Assembly (NCBI GenBank): GCA_018396995.1 | Contig: JAGTQB010000001.1 | Location: forward strand, 1-64,000 | Length of the DNA: 64,000 nt | Source: Candidatus Bathyarchaeota archaeon | GTDB lineage: Archaea; Thermoproteota; Bathyarchaeia; Bathyarchaeales; DTEX01 | Direction: 5' to 3' | Shown here: positions 28,678 through 37,576 of the stretch, in pieces | How positions within the stretch are numbered: the stretch's first letter is position 1 | Layout: each line of letters begins with the position of its first letter | The notes under the pieces: model-generated | Told to the model about the DNA's origin: nothing | Database searches by the model: none | What the model saw: only the letters and a program-made list of their open reading frames with translations | Position numbers and translations under genes: made by a program

Positions 28678-30084
28678 ATGGTTGGAATAGTCTCTTATGG
28701 AGCTTATATTCCGATATGGAGAATCAGCCGTGATCTTCTAAGTAAGGGAGCGCCCGGCGAAAGATCCGTTGCTGGAAAAGATGAAGATAGTCTAACAATG
28801 GCTGTTGCAGCCGCACAAAACTGTCTAAAAGACTTTGATCGAGAGAGTATTGATGGTGTTCTCTTTGCCTCAACAACATCTCCCTTCAGAGAGAAGTGCG
28901 CGGCCAGCACAATAGCCGCGGCCCTCGACCTCCGCCGCGACATTTTCACAACCGACTTCGCTAATTCACTCAGGGCTGGAACGAGCGCATTGAAAGCCGC
29001 GCTTAGCATGGTTAAATCTGGAATGGCTAGACAAGTGCTCGTTACAGCGGCAGATTGCCGCCTAGGGCCCCCTGGCTCAGTTTTTGAGCAGACGTTCGGT
29101 GATGGAGCAGCCGCTGTTTTAGTGGGGATGGAGGGCTTAATTGCTGATTTTGAGGGAGATTTCTCCATAACTGATGAAATATATGATGTCTGGCGAAGGG
29201 ACATAGATTTATACGTAAACTCTTGGGAGGATCGGTTCATCTTCTTGCATGGCTATCAGGCTGTCCTCAGTGAAGTTATCTCTGGCTTAATGAAGAAGAT
29301 GGGTGTTGAGCCAAAAGATGTTAGGAAAGCTGTTTTGCCAGCCCCTGATCTCCGTAGGGTTATGGATTTAGCGAGAGCTCTAGGTTTTGATCCAAAGACT
29401 CAGCTTCAAGATCCATTAATTGATAATGTCGGTAACACTGGAGCAGCTCAACCCCTCATGCTCCTCGCCGCAGCCTTAGAGGAGGCCAGTCCAGAAGATC
29501 GGATTCTCCTAGCAGGTTATGGTAACGGCGGCGACGCCTTCATATTCAAGGTGAGGGCGGAGATAAAGAAGATTGATAGCAAGTGGAGGGGTGTGAAATC
29601 GTATCTTCAGAGGAAGAAGCATGTGCCAGACTACGCTACATATCTCATGTGGCGTAAGCTTGTCCTAACGCCTCCTCCAAGGGTTCCAATGTCGGTATCC
29701 TATCCATCGGCAACAGCGATATGGAGGGAAAGAAAGCGTATATATTCGCTCCACGGAGTGAGATGCAAGGTATGCGGTACAATCCAGTATCCTCCGCAGC
29801 GGGTCTGCATTAAGTGCCGTGCAAAAGATAACTTCGAGGAAGTTGGATTAGGCGGCAGGAGGGGGAAGCTCTTCACGTACTCATTTGACTTCATAAGGGG
29901 GAATGTGCCAATCGGCATAGTTAACCTCGAGGGCGGTGGGAGACTATTCTTAGAATTAACTGACGTTGAATCTGGAGACATAAAAATAGATATGCCAGTA
30001 GAACTGGTCTTCAGAAGACTCGACTTATGGCGAGAAGACGGTATATACGGCTACTTCTGGAAAGCAGCTCCTGCAAGAGATTGA
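28678..30084 (+). CDS. HMG-CoA-synthase-like protein fused to DUF35 zinc-ribbon/OB domain
   Basis: A 468-aa fusion. Residues 1 to about 330 have the HMG-CoA synthase/ketoacyl synthase fold (GIVSYGAYIPIWRISRD, LVTAADCRLGPPGS, QTFGDGAAAVLVG). The segment where HMG-CoA synthase carries its nucleophile (A-C-K-A-G-T) reads SLRAGT, with Leu98 in place of Cys. From about 345 comes a DUF35 domain: zinc knuckle CKVC and CIKC near 363-382, then an OB fold. Thiolase, HMGS-like and DUF35 parts are known to form one complex in archaea. Here two are on one chain, probably a structural CoA-channelling partner of the thiolase. Confidence 0.88.
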   Translation: MVGIVSYGAYIPIWRISRDLLSKGAPGERSVAGKDEDSLTMAVAAAQNCLKDFDRESIDGVLFASTTSPFREKCAASTIAAALDLRRDIFTTDFANSLRAGTSALKAALSMVKSGMARQVLVTAADCRLGPPGSVFEQTFGDGAAAVLVGMEGLIADFEGDFSITDEIYDVWRRDIDLYVNSWEDRFIFLHGYQAVLSEVISGLMKKMGVEPKDVRKAVLPAPDLRRVMDLARALGFDPKTQLQDPLIDNVGNTGAAQPLMLLAAALEEASPEDRILLAGYGNGGDAFIFKVRAEIKKIDSKWRGVKSYLQRKKHVPDYATYLMWRKLVLTPPPRVPMSVSYPSATAIWRERKRIYSLHGVRCKVCGTIQYPPQRVCIKCRAKDNFEEVGLGGRRGKLFTYSFDFIRGNVPIGIVNLEGGGRLFLELTDVESGDIKIDMPVELVFRRLDLWREDGIYGYFWKAAPARD

Positions 30085-30116
30085 TAATTAAAAAATTAAA
30101 AATTTTCTTTTTTATT
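30085..30116. terminator. T/A-rich bidirectional termination region between convergent genes
   Basis: The 32-nt gap between two convergent stop codons contains AAAAATTTTC followed by TTTTTTATTTT. Oligo-T on the plus strand and oligo-T on the minus strand (from the A runs) fit archaeal intrinsic termination in both directions. No stable GC hairpin is seen. Confidence 0.45.
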
Positions 30117-31277
30117 TTAAAAATCGACACTTCTCCCCTCATATATATAAGTGTAAAGTTTTTTGGTCTCTTCTAGGTTTAGTGTCCTTGGGTTTCCTCT
30201 AAGAACAACGGATCTAATGGTTTTATTAGACACGTCTTCCAGCTTCCTCTCAAATTCCTCAGCTGAAACTCCAGCCTCCTTTAGTGACGATGGTATTCCG
30301 AGCTCCCGCCTAAGCTGTAAAATGTTCTCTAATAGGGTCTTCACAGCCTCATCGTCCGTTTTAGTCTCTATACCTATCGCCCTCGCTATCTCAGCATACT
30401 TCCGCATAGCCACCCTAGAATTATATTCTATTGAGTATGGTAAGATTATCCCCATTAATTTCCCATGAGGTATATGAAAGGCTCCTCCGGCAACATGTCC
30501 TATAGCGTGAACCATACCAACTTCAGAATTTGTGAAGGCTATCCCAGCCATCATTGATGCTATATGCATCTTTTCTCTAGCCTCTTTATCCCCGGTTACA
30601 TATGATCTCCTGAGATACTTGAAGATTAACTGTATAGCTTTAAGCGCCATTGCGTCTGAAAAGTCGTTGCTTAGCGGCGAGACATATGCCTCTATTGCGT
30701 GAGTTAATGCATCAAATCCCGTATCGGCAACGAGACTCCGCGGCATCGCCATTGGAAACTCTGGGTCAATTATGGCTATATCTGGCACAAGCTCTTTATT
30801 GGCTAGCTCCAGCTTTCTCTCCTCAGTAACACTTGTTATAACGGTAGCCCAACTAACCTCTGAACCGGATCCGCTCGTCGTGGGTATACATATTAATTTA
30901 GCCTTCCTCCTCAACCCAAGCTTTATAAACGGATTTATTGATGAGACTTCAAGGTCAGGTCGCTCATAAAGAACCCATATCGCCTTGGCAGCGTCCATGT
31001 TACTTCCTCCACCAAGCCCTACTATCAGATCCGGCGCGTATTTTCTAGCTAACTCCGCCCCTCTCACAATAGTCTCCACAGAAGGCTCCGGTTCAACCTC
31101 AAAAAACTCAGATTCTACTCCAGCCTCTTTCAAGTAGTTCGCCACCTTATCAGCAAATCCCATCCGCCTGACGGTTTTACCTGTAATTATTAATGCTCTC
31201 TTCCCCTCAATGCGTTTTAAATACTCTGTGGCTCTCTCCCCCACAACTATCGTTTTTGGAAGGGATATCTCCAACAT
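30117..31277 (-). CDS. Iron-containing alcohol dehydrogenase
   Basis: A 386-aa group III (Fe-ADH) enzyme that interconverts alcohols and aldehydes with NAD(P)H. GLGGGSNMDAAKAIW binds the cofactor; metal ligands are in DTGFDALTHAIEAY (Asp, His) and the two C-terminal histidines in HAIGHVAGGAFHIPHG. It would connect alcohols to the aldehyde oxidoreductases of the same region. No Shine-Dalgarno doubt; ATG 31277 has GGAGG-like purines upstream. Confidence 0.9.
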   Translation of the reverse strand: MLEISLPKTIVVGERATEYLKRIEGKRALIITGKTVRRMGFADKVANYLKEAGVESEFFEVEPEPSVETIVRGAELARKYAPDLIVGLGGGSNMDAAKAIWVLYERPDLEVSSINPFIKLGLRRKAKLICIPTTSGSGSEVSWATVITSVTEERKLELANKELVPDIAIIDPEFPMAMPRSLVADTGFDALTHAIEAYVSPLSNDFSDAMALKAIQLIFKYLRRSYVTGDKEAREKMHIASMMAGIAFTNSEVGMVHAIGHVAGGAFHIPHGKLMGIILPYSIEYNSRVAMRKYAEIARAIGIETKTDDEAVKTLLENILQLRRELGIPSSLKEAGVSAEEFERKLEDVSNKTIRSVVLRGNPRTLNLEETKKLYTYIYEGRSVDF

Positions 31278-31389
31278 ATTTTTCCCTCCTCAAAATACCA
31301 TTATGGCATTCGCTAAATAAGTATTTAGGATTTCCCACAAAGCGAAATCCTTTTAAATTTAATGTTTCACATATCTATGAAGATGCGCT

Positions 31390-32742
31390 ATGAAGAAAAT
31401 TTTAGTAGTTTTGGGTGCATTTTTGATCTTAGGCATCTTCTCTTCGTCTTCGTTGATAAGAGTTGCGCTGTGCTTTCCGCTTAGATCGATTCCACCAATA
31501 GTCTCAACGGACTGGTTATATGAAAATCTTGATCTACCGGGACTTATAGTGCTTGATATTAGGAGCCCAGAAGAATATAACGCTGGCCACATTCCCGGGG
31601 CAATAAATGTTCCTAGCTACATGTGGTATACGAACCCGCCTTTTGGCGAAGCTGTTCCGTGGATGGAGATGCCGCCCCAGGACTATCTCTTTGAATTAAT
31701 TGGTAACTCCAGTATAACGAGATACTCTAGAGTTGTTGTCGTGGGTAGTACTAGCGGTCCCCTATCTCCGGTACCCTTTGCCCTCTATAACACAGCTACT
31801 ATAACGAGGGTTGCTATAACGCTATTATATGCAGGTCTTGTAGACGTCGCCATTCTAGATGGAGGCTATGATAAGTGGGTTGCCGACGGATATCCGGTTG
31901 AAATCACTCCCAATGTGCCTACCCTCAAAGTATACAGTGGTATTTTAAAGAAAGATATGATAGTCTCTAAAGAGTATGTTGCAAGTAGAGTTGGAAGAGC
32001 TGTAATCGTTGATAGTAGAGACCTTGAAGTCTACTTAGGATTTATACAGGAGCCTTGGACAGCAAGGCCTGGCCATATACCAACAGCAAGGAGCTTCTCA
32101 ACGCCCTGGCTCTGGAACATCCACGTAAATGTGACCACTGGAATGGCGGTCTATACTACATACCGCGATATTGAGTCGCTAAGAGTCTTAGCTGAATGTA
32201 TAATTGGAGCGGATAAGGAGCAGGAGGTGATAATTTACTGTGGTGTGGGCGGTTATGCTTCAACAATGTACTTTATTTTAGCTGAGGTTCTGGGATACAC
32301 AAATGTTAAGATTTATGATGGCTCAGCCCAAGAGTGGACTGCTGATCTAAGCCTACCAGTCGTATATGAAGGGCTGGGCTCTGAATACATGGAACTCTCC
32401 AGAAACTATACGATGCTCCGAGAAACCTACGATAGCCTACGAGAAACTTACGATAGCCTACAAAGAGCCTACAATGACCTACAAGAAAAATATAATAGCT
32501 TACAAAAAACTTACAATGATCTGCGAAGCAGCTATGATAAACTTTCAAGCGACTATAGTAAACTCAAAGGAGATCACGAGAAACTCACAAGGAGCTATGA
32601 AGAACTCTTAAGTAAGTATAATACACTGGTCGCGACAACGGTCCCCTCTCAACTCTTATACATGTTCATTGCAACAACAATCATCTTCATAATAGTATCG
32701 ATCTACCTAGCAATTAAAGTTAGAAGGGTCGGCAGGAAGTAG
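31390..32742 (+). CDS. Surface-anchored tandem rhodanese with heptad coiled-coil stalk
   Basis: A 450-aa exported protein. An N-terminal signal peptide (ILVVLGAFLILGIFSSSSLI) is followed by two rhodanese domains. The first (LDIRSPEEYNAGHIPGAINVP) lacks its cysteine, with VVVVGSTSGP at the loop. The second (DSRDLEVYLG...RPGHIPTARSF) has the active Cys284 in YCGVGGYAST. Residues 340-409 are ten heptads starting with Tyr (His in the ninth), then a membrane helix at about 421-443 and a basic tail. The catalytic part thus sits outside the cell on a stalk. It probably handles thiosulfate or another sulfur donor. The Liv binding-protein gene follows 127 nt later. Confidence 0.85.
   Translation: MKKILVVLGAFLILGIFSSSSLIRVALCFPLRSIPPIVSTDWLYENLDLPGLIVLDIRSPEEYNAGHIPGAINVPSYMWYTNPPFGEAVPWMEMPPQDYLFELIGNSSITRYSRVVVVGSTSGPLSPVPFALYNTATITRVAITLLYAGLVDVAILDGGYDKWVADGYPVEITPNVPTLKVYSGILKKDMIVSKEYVASRVGRAVIVDSRDLEVYLGFIQEPWTARPGHIPTARSFSTPWLWNIHVNVTTGMAVYTTYRDIESLRVLAECIIGADKEQEVIIYCGVGGYASTMYFILAEVLGYTNVKIYDGSAQEWTADLSLPVVYEGLGSEYMELSRNYTMLRETYDSLRETYDSLQRAYNDLQEKYNSLQKTYNDLRSSYDKLSSDYSKLKGDHEKLTRSYEELLSKYNTLVATTVPSQLLYMFIATTIIFIIVSIYLAIKVRRVGRK
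32407..32628 (+). repeat. Ten tandem 21-bp units encoding a heptad stalk
   Basis: Degenerate 21-nt units inside the rhodanese gene, each coding Tyr-(Asp/Asn)-x-Leu-x-x-x, such as YDSLRET and YNDLQEK. The first units are nearly identical in DNA (TACGATAGCCTACGAGAAAC), while later units have drifted. This points to growth by unit duplication, with selection for a coiled coil. Confidence 0.8.
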
Positions 32743-32869
32743 TGTTGTCCAGAAGGCGGCTGACAATTCCCGAACCTACATCATAAACCTCAATTTTTTA
32801 ACTATCAGTAAATTTTAAATAATTATTATTCTATTTAATTCCTCATTAGTATTCGGGGGGAAGAATACA

Positions 32870-34201
32870 TTGAGCCGTTTAAATAATGCAGCTATTACTA
32901 AACTTCAAGCGATAATAATAATTGTTGTGATCATTATAATTGCTGCCGTGGCCGGAATTGTTTATCAACTATTCTTCTATAGACCACCAGTAGGAGTAGG
33001 TTTGCCGCCAAGGGATAAAGTAGTCGTTGGTATTGTACAATCTCTATCAGGAGCTCTTTCGCCCCAAGTAACGATGTACCACCCGTACTATAAGTGGGTT
33101 ATAGAGGACTATAATGCCAAGGGAGGGCTCTATGTACCAGAATATGGCAGGAGGTTCCCGATCACTTACATAGAGTATGATGACGAAACAGATATTCACA
33201 AAATGCTCACCCTAACCGAGAAGCTCATAACAGTGGATAAAGTTGACTTGCTCTTTGCACCGTGCAGCACGGGATTCGTTTATGCAGCCTCCTCACTTTA
33301 CGAGAAGTATCGCTATCCAGTAATAGCCTTAACATATGGTTCGCAGGCGGGAGCTGAGAAGTGCAGAAAAGGCGAGCTCAAATATCTCTTTCAGACGCTT
33401 GCATCTCCCTCAGAGGTCGGCGTTGAAGTTCGCGAGCTCCTCGAATATATAAGGGGAAAGTATGGAGCTGACGCCGTCGGCAACGTTGGAATAATTTACC
33501 ACCTAGAACAGCATGGTGTGGAACACGCTTCAGCAATATTTGGCGAGCTAGCGCTCGTGGGATTCAACATCGTCCTCTATGAGAGCTATCCATTCATGAC
33601 AACAGAGTTCAAGCCACTGATATCGAAGTTAATTGAAAGGAAAGTTGATACCCTAATTATATGCGGCTATGAAGCTATGTTCTTCGTCAGAGAAGCCAAG
33701 GCTATGGGCTATAACCCGAAGATAATGATTGTCGGCCCCTCACTAGAGGTTCCAGGAATGACGTTTGGTCCACTCGGATACACTTTAGACGATGTTAGGG
33801 GAATAATTTTCTATGACGGTTGGCCCTCAGCATCTTATACTGAGAACGATGTCCTAAAGAAGTGGGCTGAAGATCACAAGGTGAGAGCCAGAGCAATTTT
33901 CGGCAACGAATATGCTTATCCATTCCCAGCAGCAGCGCTATTCTACTCTGGCCTACAATGTCTCTTTGAGGCAGTTCAAAAGGTTGGCCTTGACAGGGAG
34001 AAGATAAGGGACGCCTTAGTGACAGAGTACTTTGACACCATATTAGGAAAGATGAAGTTTAGGCCTGGCTACGCCCCAGAGACAACTCTAGGAGGAACCC
34101 TAAGCCAGTGGCAGTACAGGTACATGATGGATACAATTTGGCCTCCAGAGGCTAAGTCTGCAGAAGTTATCTATCCGAAGCCATCTTGGCCACCCTCTTA
34201 G
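32870..34201 (+). CDS. livK: Branched-chain amino acid-type ABC importer, substrate-binding protein
   Basis: A 443-aa type I periplasmic-binding protein anchored by an N-terminal membrane helix (AIIIIVVIIIIAAVAGIVYQL). The mature part begins VVGIVQSLSGALSPQ and has the two-lobed Leu/Ile/Val-binding pattern (YDDETDIHKMLTLTEKLI). The family also binds amides, urea and aromatic acids, so leucine is not certain. TTG 32870 is preceded by GGGGGGAAG and a TATA-like TTTTAAATA. The permease genes follow at once. Confidence 0.85.
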   Translation: MSRLNNAAITKLQAIIIIVVIIIIAAVAGIVYQLFFYRPPVGVGLPPRDKVVVGIVQSLSGALSPQVTMYHPYYKWVIEDYNAKGGLYVPEYGRRFPITYIEYDDETDIHKMLTLTEKLITVDKVDLLFAPCSTGFVYAASSLYEKYRYPVIALTYGSQAGAEKCRKGELKYLFQTLASPSEVGVEVRELLEYIRGKYGADAVGNVGIIYHLEQHGVEHASAIFGELALVGFNIVLYESYPFMTTEFKPLISKLIERKVDTLIICGYEAMFFVREAKAMGYNPKIMIVGPSLEVPGMTFGPLGYTLDDVRGIIFYDGWPSASYTENDVLKKWAEDHKVRARAIFGNEYAYPFPAAALFYSGLQCLFEAVQKVGLDREKIRDALVTEYFDTILGKMKFRPGYAPETTLGGTLSQWQYRYMMDTIWPPEAKSAEVIYPKPSWPPS

Positions 34202-34224
34202 AGGTATAAAGCGCTGAAGGGGCT

Positions 34225-35097
34225 GTGGCTCGCTTGCTAGACATAGCAATTGGCGGTGTACTTTTCGGGGCTCTATACGCCTTGATTGCTGTTGGGCTCA
34301 ACCTACAATACGGTGTCACTAGAATATTGAACCTAGCATACGGCGAGATCCTATTAATCGGCTCCTACATCACCTATATTTTTTTCAAAGATTTTAGGAT
34401 TAACCCATTACTCACACTTATTTTTAGTGGTCTTGTGACCTCAGTCTTAGGAATACTGATCCATGTGATTACCTTCCGTAGATTAGTTCTTTCCGCAGCA
34501 TCGGCTGAAGAGCTCGAATTCAGATCTCTCTTCGTATGCTTCGGTTTAATACTCTTAATACAGAATCTCTTAGCTCACATATTTGGGGTAACACCGATAG
34601 GCACCCCGTATCTCATGGAAGGCGTGGAAATATTTGGAGAGAGATTTAAAATGAACACGGTGGTGGCGGCTATACTCTCCGCAGTTGTTAATGCAATAAT
34701 GTATACCTTGTTGCGCTTCACTAAGTTCGGTCTAGCGATGAGGGCTACTGCAGAGGAGCCTGTTGGCGCGCAAATAATTGGGATCAATATCCTAAAAATC
34801 CATATAGCATCATTTAGCGTTGGATGTCTAACAGCGGCATTGGCTGGCTCAATGATATCCATGATATATTCGAACGTAACGCCCTACACAGGAACAATAT
34901 ATACTGTAATCGCGCTAATAATTCTCGTCCTAGGGGGTAGAGGCAGCTTTATTGGCAGTATAGTTGGCGGCCTCATCATAGGCTGCGCATATTATGCAAT
35001 GATAAGAGTGAGAGCTTCCTTAGCAGACCCCGTCATCTATATTCTCTTAATAATAATGTTATTAGTGAGACCTAGAGGGCTATTCGGGAGGCAATAG
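34225..35097 (+). CDS. livH: Branched-chain amino acid-type ABC importer, permease LivH
   Basis: A 290-aa membrane protein with about eight helices. It opens with the family pattern ALYALIAVGLNLQYGVTRILNLAYGE and ends in the typical GSIVGGLIIGCAYYAM and LLVRPRGLFG tail. Start is GTG 34225, 23 nt after the binding-protein gene; the second permease follows after 2 nt. Confidence 0.9.
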   Translation: MARLLDIAIGGVLFGALYALIAVGLNLQYGVTRILNLAYGEILLIGSYITYIFFKDFRINPLLTLIFSGLVTSVLGILIHVITFRRLVLSAASAEELEFRSLFVCFGLILLIQNLLAHIFGVTPIGTPYLMEGVEIFGERFKMNTVVAAILSAVVNAIMYTLLRFTKFGLAMRATAEEPVGAQIIGINILKIHIASFSVGCLTAALAGSMISMIYSNVTPYTGTIYTVIALIILVLGGRGSFIGSIVGGLIIGCAYYAMIRVRASLADPVIYILLIIMLLVRPRGLFGRQ

Positions 35098-35099
35098 AG

Positions 35100-36065
35100 A
35101 TGCGGATGATGAATATTTTACCTATTTTAGTAATCGTTTTAGCTTTCATATTCCTCGCACCATTCTTCTTAGATGTTTATAACCTAGGAGTTTTAAGGGA
35201 AACATTAATGTGGGCTGCCTTAACGGCGAGCTGGTTCTTCTTTTCGGGTCTAACGAAATATATTTCGCTTGGGTCAGCAGCATTCTTTGGAACTGGGTTA
35301 TATTTTACGGCTCTATATCTTGAGCAAAGTATTTTCTTAAAGAACTTGCCAGCATTGCCCCTACCCATAATAGTAGTTATGGCTGGGCTGCTAAATTTCG
35401 CAATAGCTCTCGCTATAGGCTTAATATCGCTTAGACTTAAGGGAATATATTTTGCGATAGCGACCCTGGCCCTTGGCATAGCTTGTCAAGGAGTGTTTAA
35501 CTACATTGTGTCGGATATTATGAAAACCTATTATACGCATATACCGCCATTCGACCTCCAAACAACATATTATACAATAGCCATAGCTGCCCTCGTAATC
35601 TTCATAATAATCTACACGTTATATAGATCTAATCTCGGCTTCGCTCTCAGGATGATAGGCGAGAATGAGGATGCTGCAATACACTTTGGTGTGAATGCAA
35701 GCTTAACTAAGACAATTGGTTTTGCTTTAAGCGCAATGTGTATTGGTCTCATGGGGGGCTGCTATACGACAATATTCACCGTCACGGCTCCCACAATCGC
35801 CTTTAACCTACAATTCTCATTCATGCCACCGATGATGGCTATGTTCGGCGGGCTTGTAACATTCTATAGCCCAATCATCGGCGCGGTGATTTTATCCGTG
35901 CTCCGCAATTACCTTGGCATAACTTTTGTTCATCACTTCCTCATAGTCCTTGGAATAATAATAGTAATCATAGCTGAGTTCATGCCCGAAGGAATAGTTG
36001 GATTCGTAAGGAAGATAGTGAGGAAGCTAACAATGAGGAGTCTCAAAGAATCAGAAAAGAGATAG
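35100..36065 (+). CDS. livM: Branched-chain amino acid-type ABC importer, permease LivM
   Basis: A 321-aa membrane protein with about nine helices. LSLGSAAFFGTGLYFTAL-like and RLKGIYFAIATLALG segments are the LivM hallmarks. ALRMIGENEDAAIHFGVNA is the cytoplasmic loop that meets the ATPase. It is the last plus-strand gene before the two ATPase genes, which are encoded on the other strand. Confidence 0.9.
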   Translation: MRMMNILPILVIVLAFIFLAPFFLDVYNLGVLRETLMWAALTASWFFFSGLTKYISLGSAAFFGTGLYFTALYLEQSIFLKNLPALPLPIIVVMAGLLNFAIALAIGLISLRLKGIYFAIATLALGIACQGVFNYIVSDIMKTYYTHIPPFDLQTTYYTIAIAALVIFIIIYTLYRSNLGFALRMIGENEDAAIHFGVNASLTKTIGFALSAMCIGLMGGCYTTIFTVTAPTIAFNLQFSFMPPMMAMFGGLVTFYSPIIGAVILSVLRNYLGITFVHHFLIVLGIIIVIIAEFMPEGIVGFVRKIVRKLTMRSLKESEKR

Positions 36066-36090
36066 TCTTGAAGATATCCCGCTCTTAAGG

Positions 36091-36795
36091 TTAAAGACCT
36101 AGAAAAGCTTTTTTGATATACTCGTTTTCTAAGAGCTCTATTGACTTTCCATGTATTGTTATTCTGCCAGTTTCCATTACATATGTTCTGTTAGCAACCT
36201 TTAGAGCGTAGTAAACGTTCTGTTCGGCAAGTAAGACGCTTATTCCATGCTCCCTTAGTCTCGCTATTACTCTGAATATCTCGTCTATAACCTTTGGCGA
36301 CAAGCCTTGTGAAGGTTCATCGAGTATGAGTAGGCTGGGGTTCGACATTAGGCCGCGTGCTATAGCCAGCATTCTCTGCTCCCCGCCGCTGAGAGTGACG
36401 GCAAGCTGCTTTTCCCTCTCCTTCAGGATTGGGAATATTTCATACACCATGTTCAGCCTATCTTTTATTACATGACCTCCCTTCGCATTATAGGCTCCGA
36501 GGATAAGGTTCTCCTTAACGGTTAGGTATGGGAAGAGCTTCCTATCCTCTGGCACAAATGATATTCCCATGTTAGCGATCTTATGCGGCGGGAGCTTCTC
36601 AATCTTCACATCATTAAATGTTATTGTGCCAGATATGGGTTTGAGGAGACCAGATATTGTGCTAAGAAGTGTCGTCTTACCAGCGCCATTCGCACCTATA
36701 ATGGACACGATCTCGCTTTTCCCAACCGTGAGCGAGATATCCCATAAAACCTGAATTCTACCACGCAACACATTCAAGTTATTAACGTTTAGCAT
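36091..36795 (-). CDS. livF: Branched-chain amino acid-type ABC importer, ATPase LivF
   Basis: A roughly 234-aa ABC ATPase. Walker A is GANGAGKTT, signature LSGGEQRM, Walker B LLILDEPSQGL. The short C-terminal end without the LivG insertion marks it as LivF. The frame opens at 36819, but ATG 36795 gives the family N-terminus MLNVNNLNVLRGRIQ. It overlaps the 3' end of livG by 14 nt and is convergent with livM. Confidence 0.9.
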   Translation of the reverse strand: MLNVNNLNVLRGRIQVLWDISLTVGKSEIVSIIGANGAGKTTLLSTISGLLKPISGTITFNDVKIEKLPPHKIANMGISFVPEDRKLFPYLTVKENLILGAYNAKGGHVIKDRLNMVYEIFPILKEREKQLAVTLSGGEQRMLAIARGLMSNPSLLILDEPSQGLSPKVIDEIFRVIARLREHGISVLLAEQNVYYALKVANRTYVMETGRITIHGKSIELLENEYIKKAFLGL

Positions 36796-37516
36796 AAGTC
36801 TCACCCAGATAAGCCTCAATAACCTTTGGATCCTGACTTATCTCTTTAGGGGTCCCCTCAGCTATTTTAACCCCCTGGTGGAGCACTATTATCCGCTCCG
36901 CCAGCCTCATCACGGCGCGCATATTATGCTCAATCATGAATATTGTCAGCCCCTCTTTATGAAGACCTCTAATTATACCGAGCATCTGCTCCGTCTCTGT
37001 CGGGTTCAATCCAGCCATAACCTCATCCAAAAGTAGGAGCTTGGGCTTTGCTGCAAGGGCCCTTGCCAACTCAAGTATCCTCTGCTCGAACACTGTTAGG
37101 TTAGAGGCTGGAACTATACTTTTGTCAGTCAGCTTAAACCTTTCTAAAATCTCTTCTATCTCCTGCCTAATATTTGCGGGCCCCCTTTCTTTTGAGCGGC
37201 CGAAGCGGGCTGCTGCCAAAACATTTTCATATACCGTCATGTTAGGAAATGGCTTCGGTATCTGAAAGGTTCTGGCTATACCCATCTTGCAAATCTTGTA
37301 TGGGCCAAGCCCGGTTATATCTTTCCCCTCAAACTTTATAGTTCCATAGGTTGGCGGAAAAGTTCCTGAGATGACGTTAAAGAGCGTTGTTTTACCAGCG
37401 CCATTCGGCCCTATTAACCCAACTATCTCACCATAATTTATGTAGAAATTAACTCTGTTTAAAGCTACTAGCCCTCCGAAGCGCTTAGTAACATCATTTG
37501 CTTCAAGTATTCTCAA
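36782..37516 (-). CDS. livG: Branched-chain amino acid-type ABC importer, ATPase LivG
   Basis: A 244-aa ABC ATPase. Walker A GPNGAGKTT is followed by LivG-typical GLGPYKICKMGIARTFQIPKPFPNMTV. Walker B is LLLLDEVMAGLNP and the switch is IEHNM. The signature region reads LTVFEQRILELARALA rather than LSGGQ; this relaxed form occurs in LivG proteins. Upstream on the same strand are the MoaD-like and tungsten oxidoreductase genes. Confidence 0.88.
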   Translation of the reverse strand: MRILEANDVTKRFGGLVALNRVNFYINYGEIVGLIGPNGAGKTTLFNVISGTFPPTYGTIKFEGKDITGLGPYKICKMGIARTFQIPKPFPNMTVYENVLAAARFGRSKERGPANIRQEIEEILERFKLTDKSIVPASNLTVFEQRILELARALAAKPKLLLLDEVMAGLNPTETEQMLGIIRGLHKEGLTIFMIEHNMRAVMRLAERIIVLHQGVKIAEGTPKEISQDPKVIEAYLGETYAKR

Positions 37517-37576
37517 GGCTCTTCTTTTCCCCTCCTGAGCTTTGCAGCTAGATCACTAATTATAAACGGAGAAACA

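Noticed and set aside
32407-32628. Tandem 21-bp repeats considered as a CRISPR or satellite
   Set aside because: Units are contiguous, in frame and encode heptads; there are no spacers. No CRISPR array was seen anywhere in the window.
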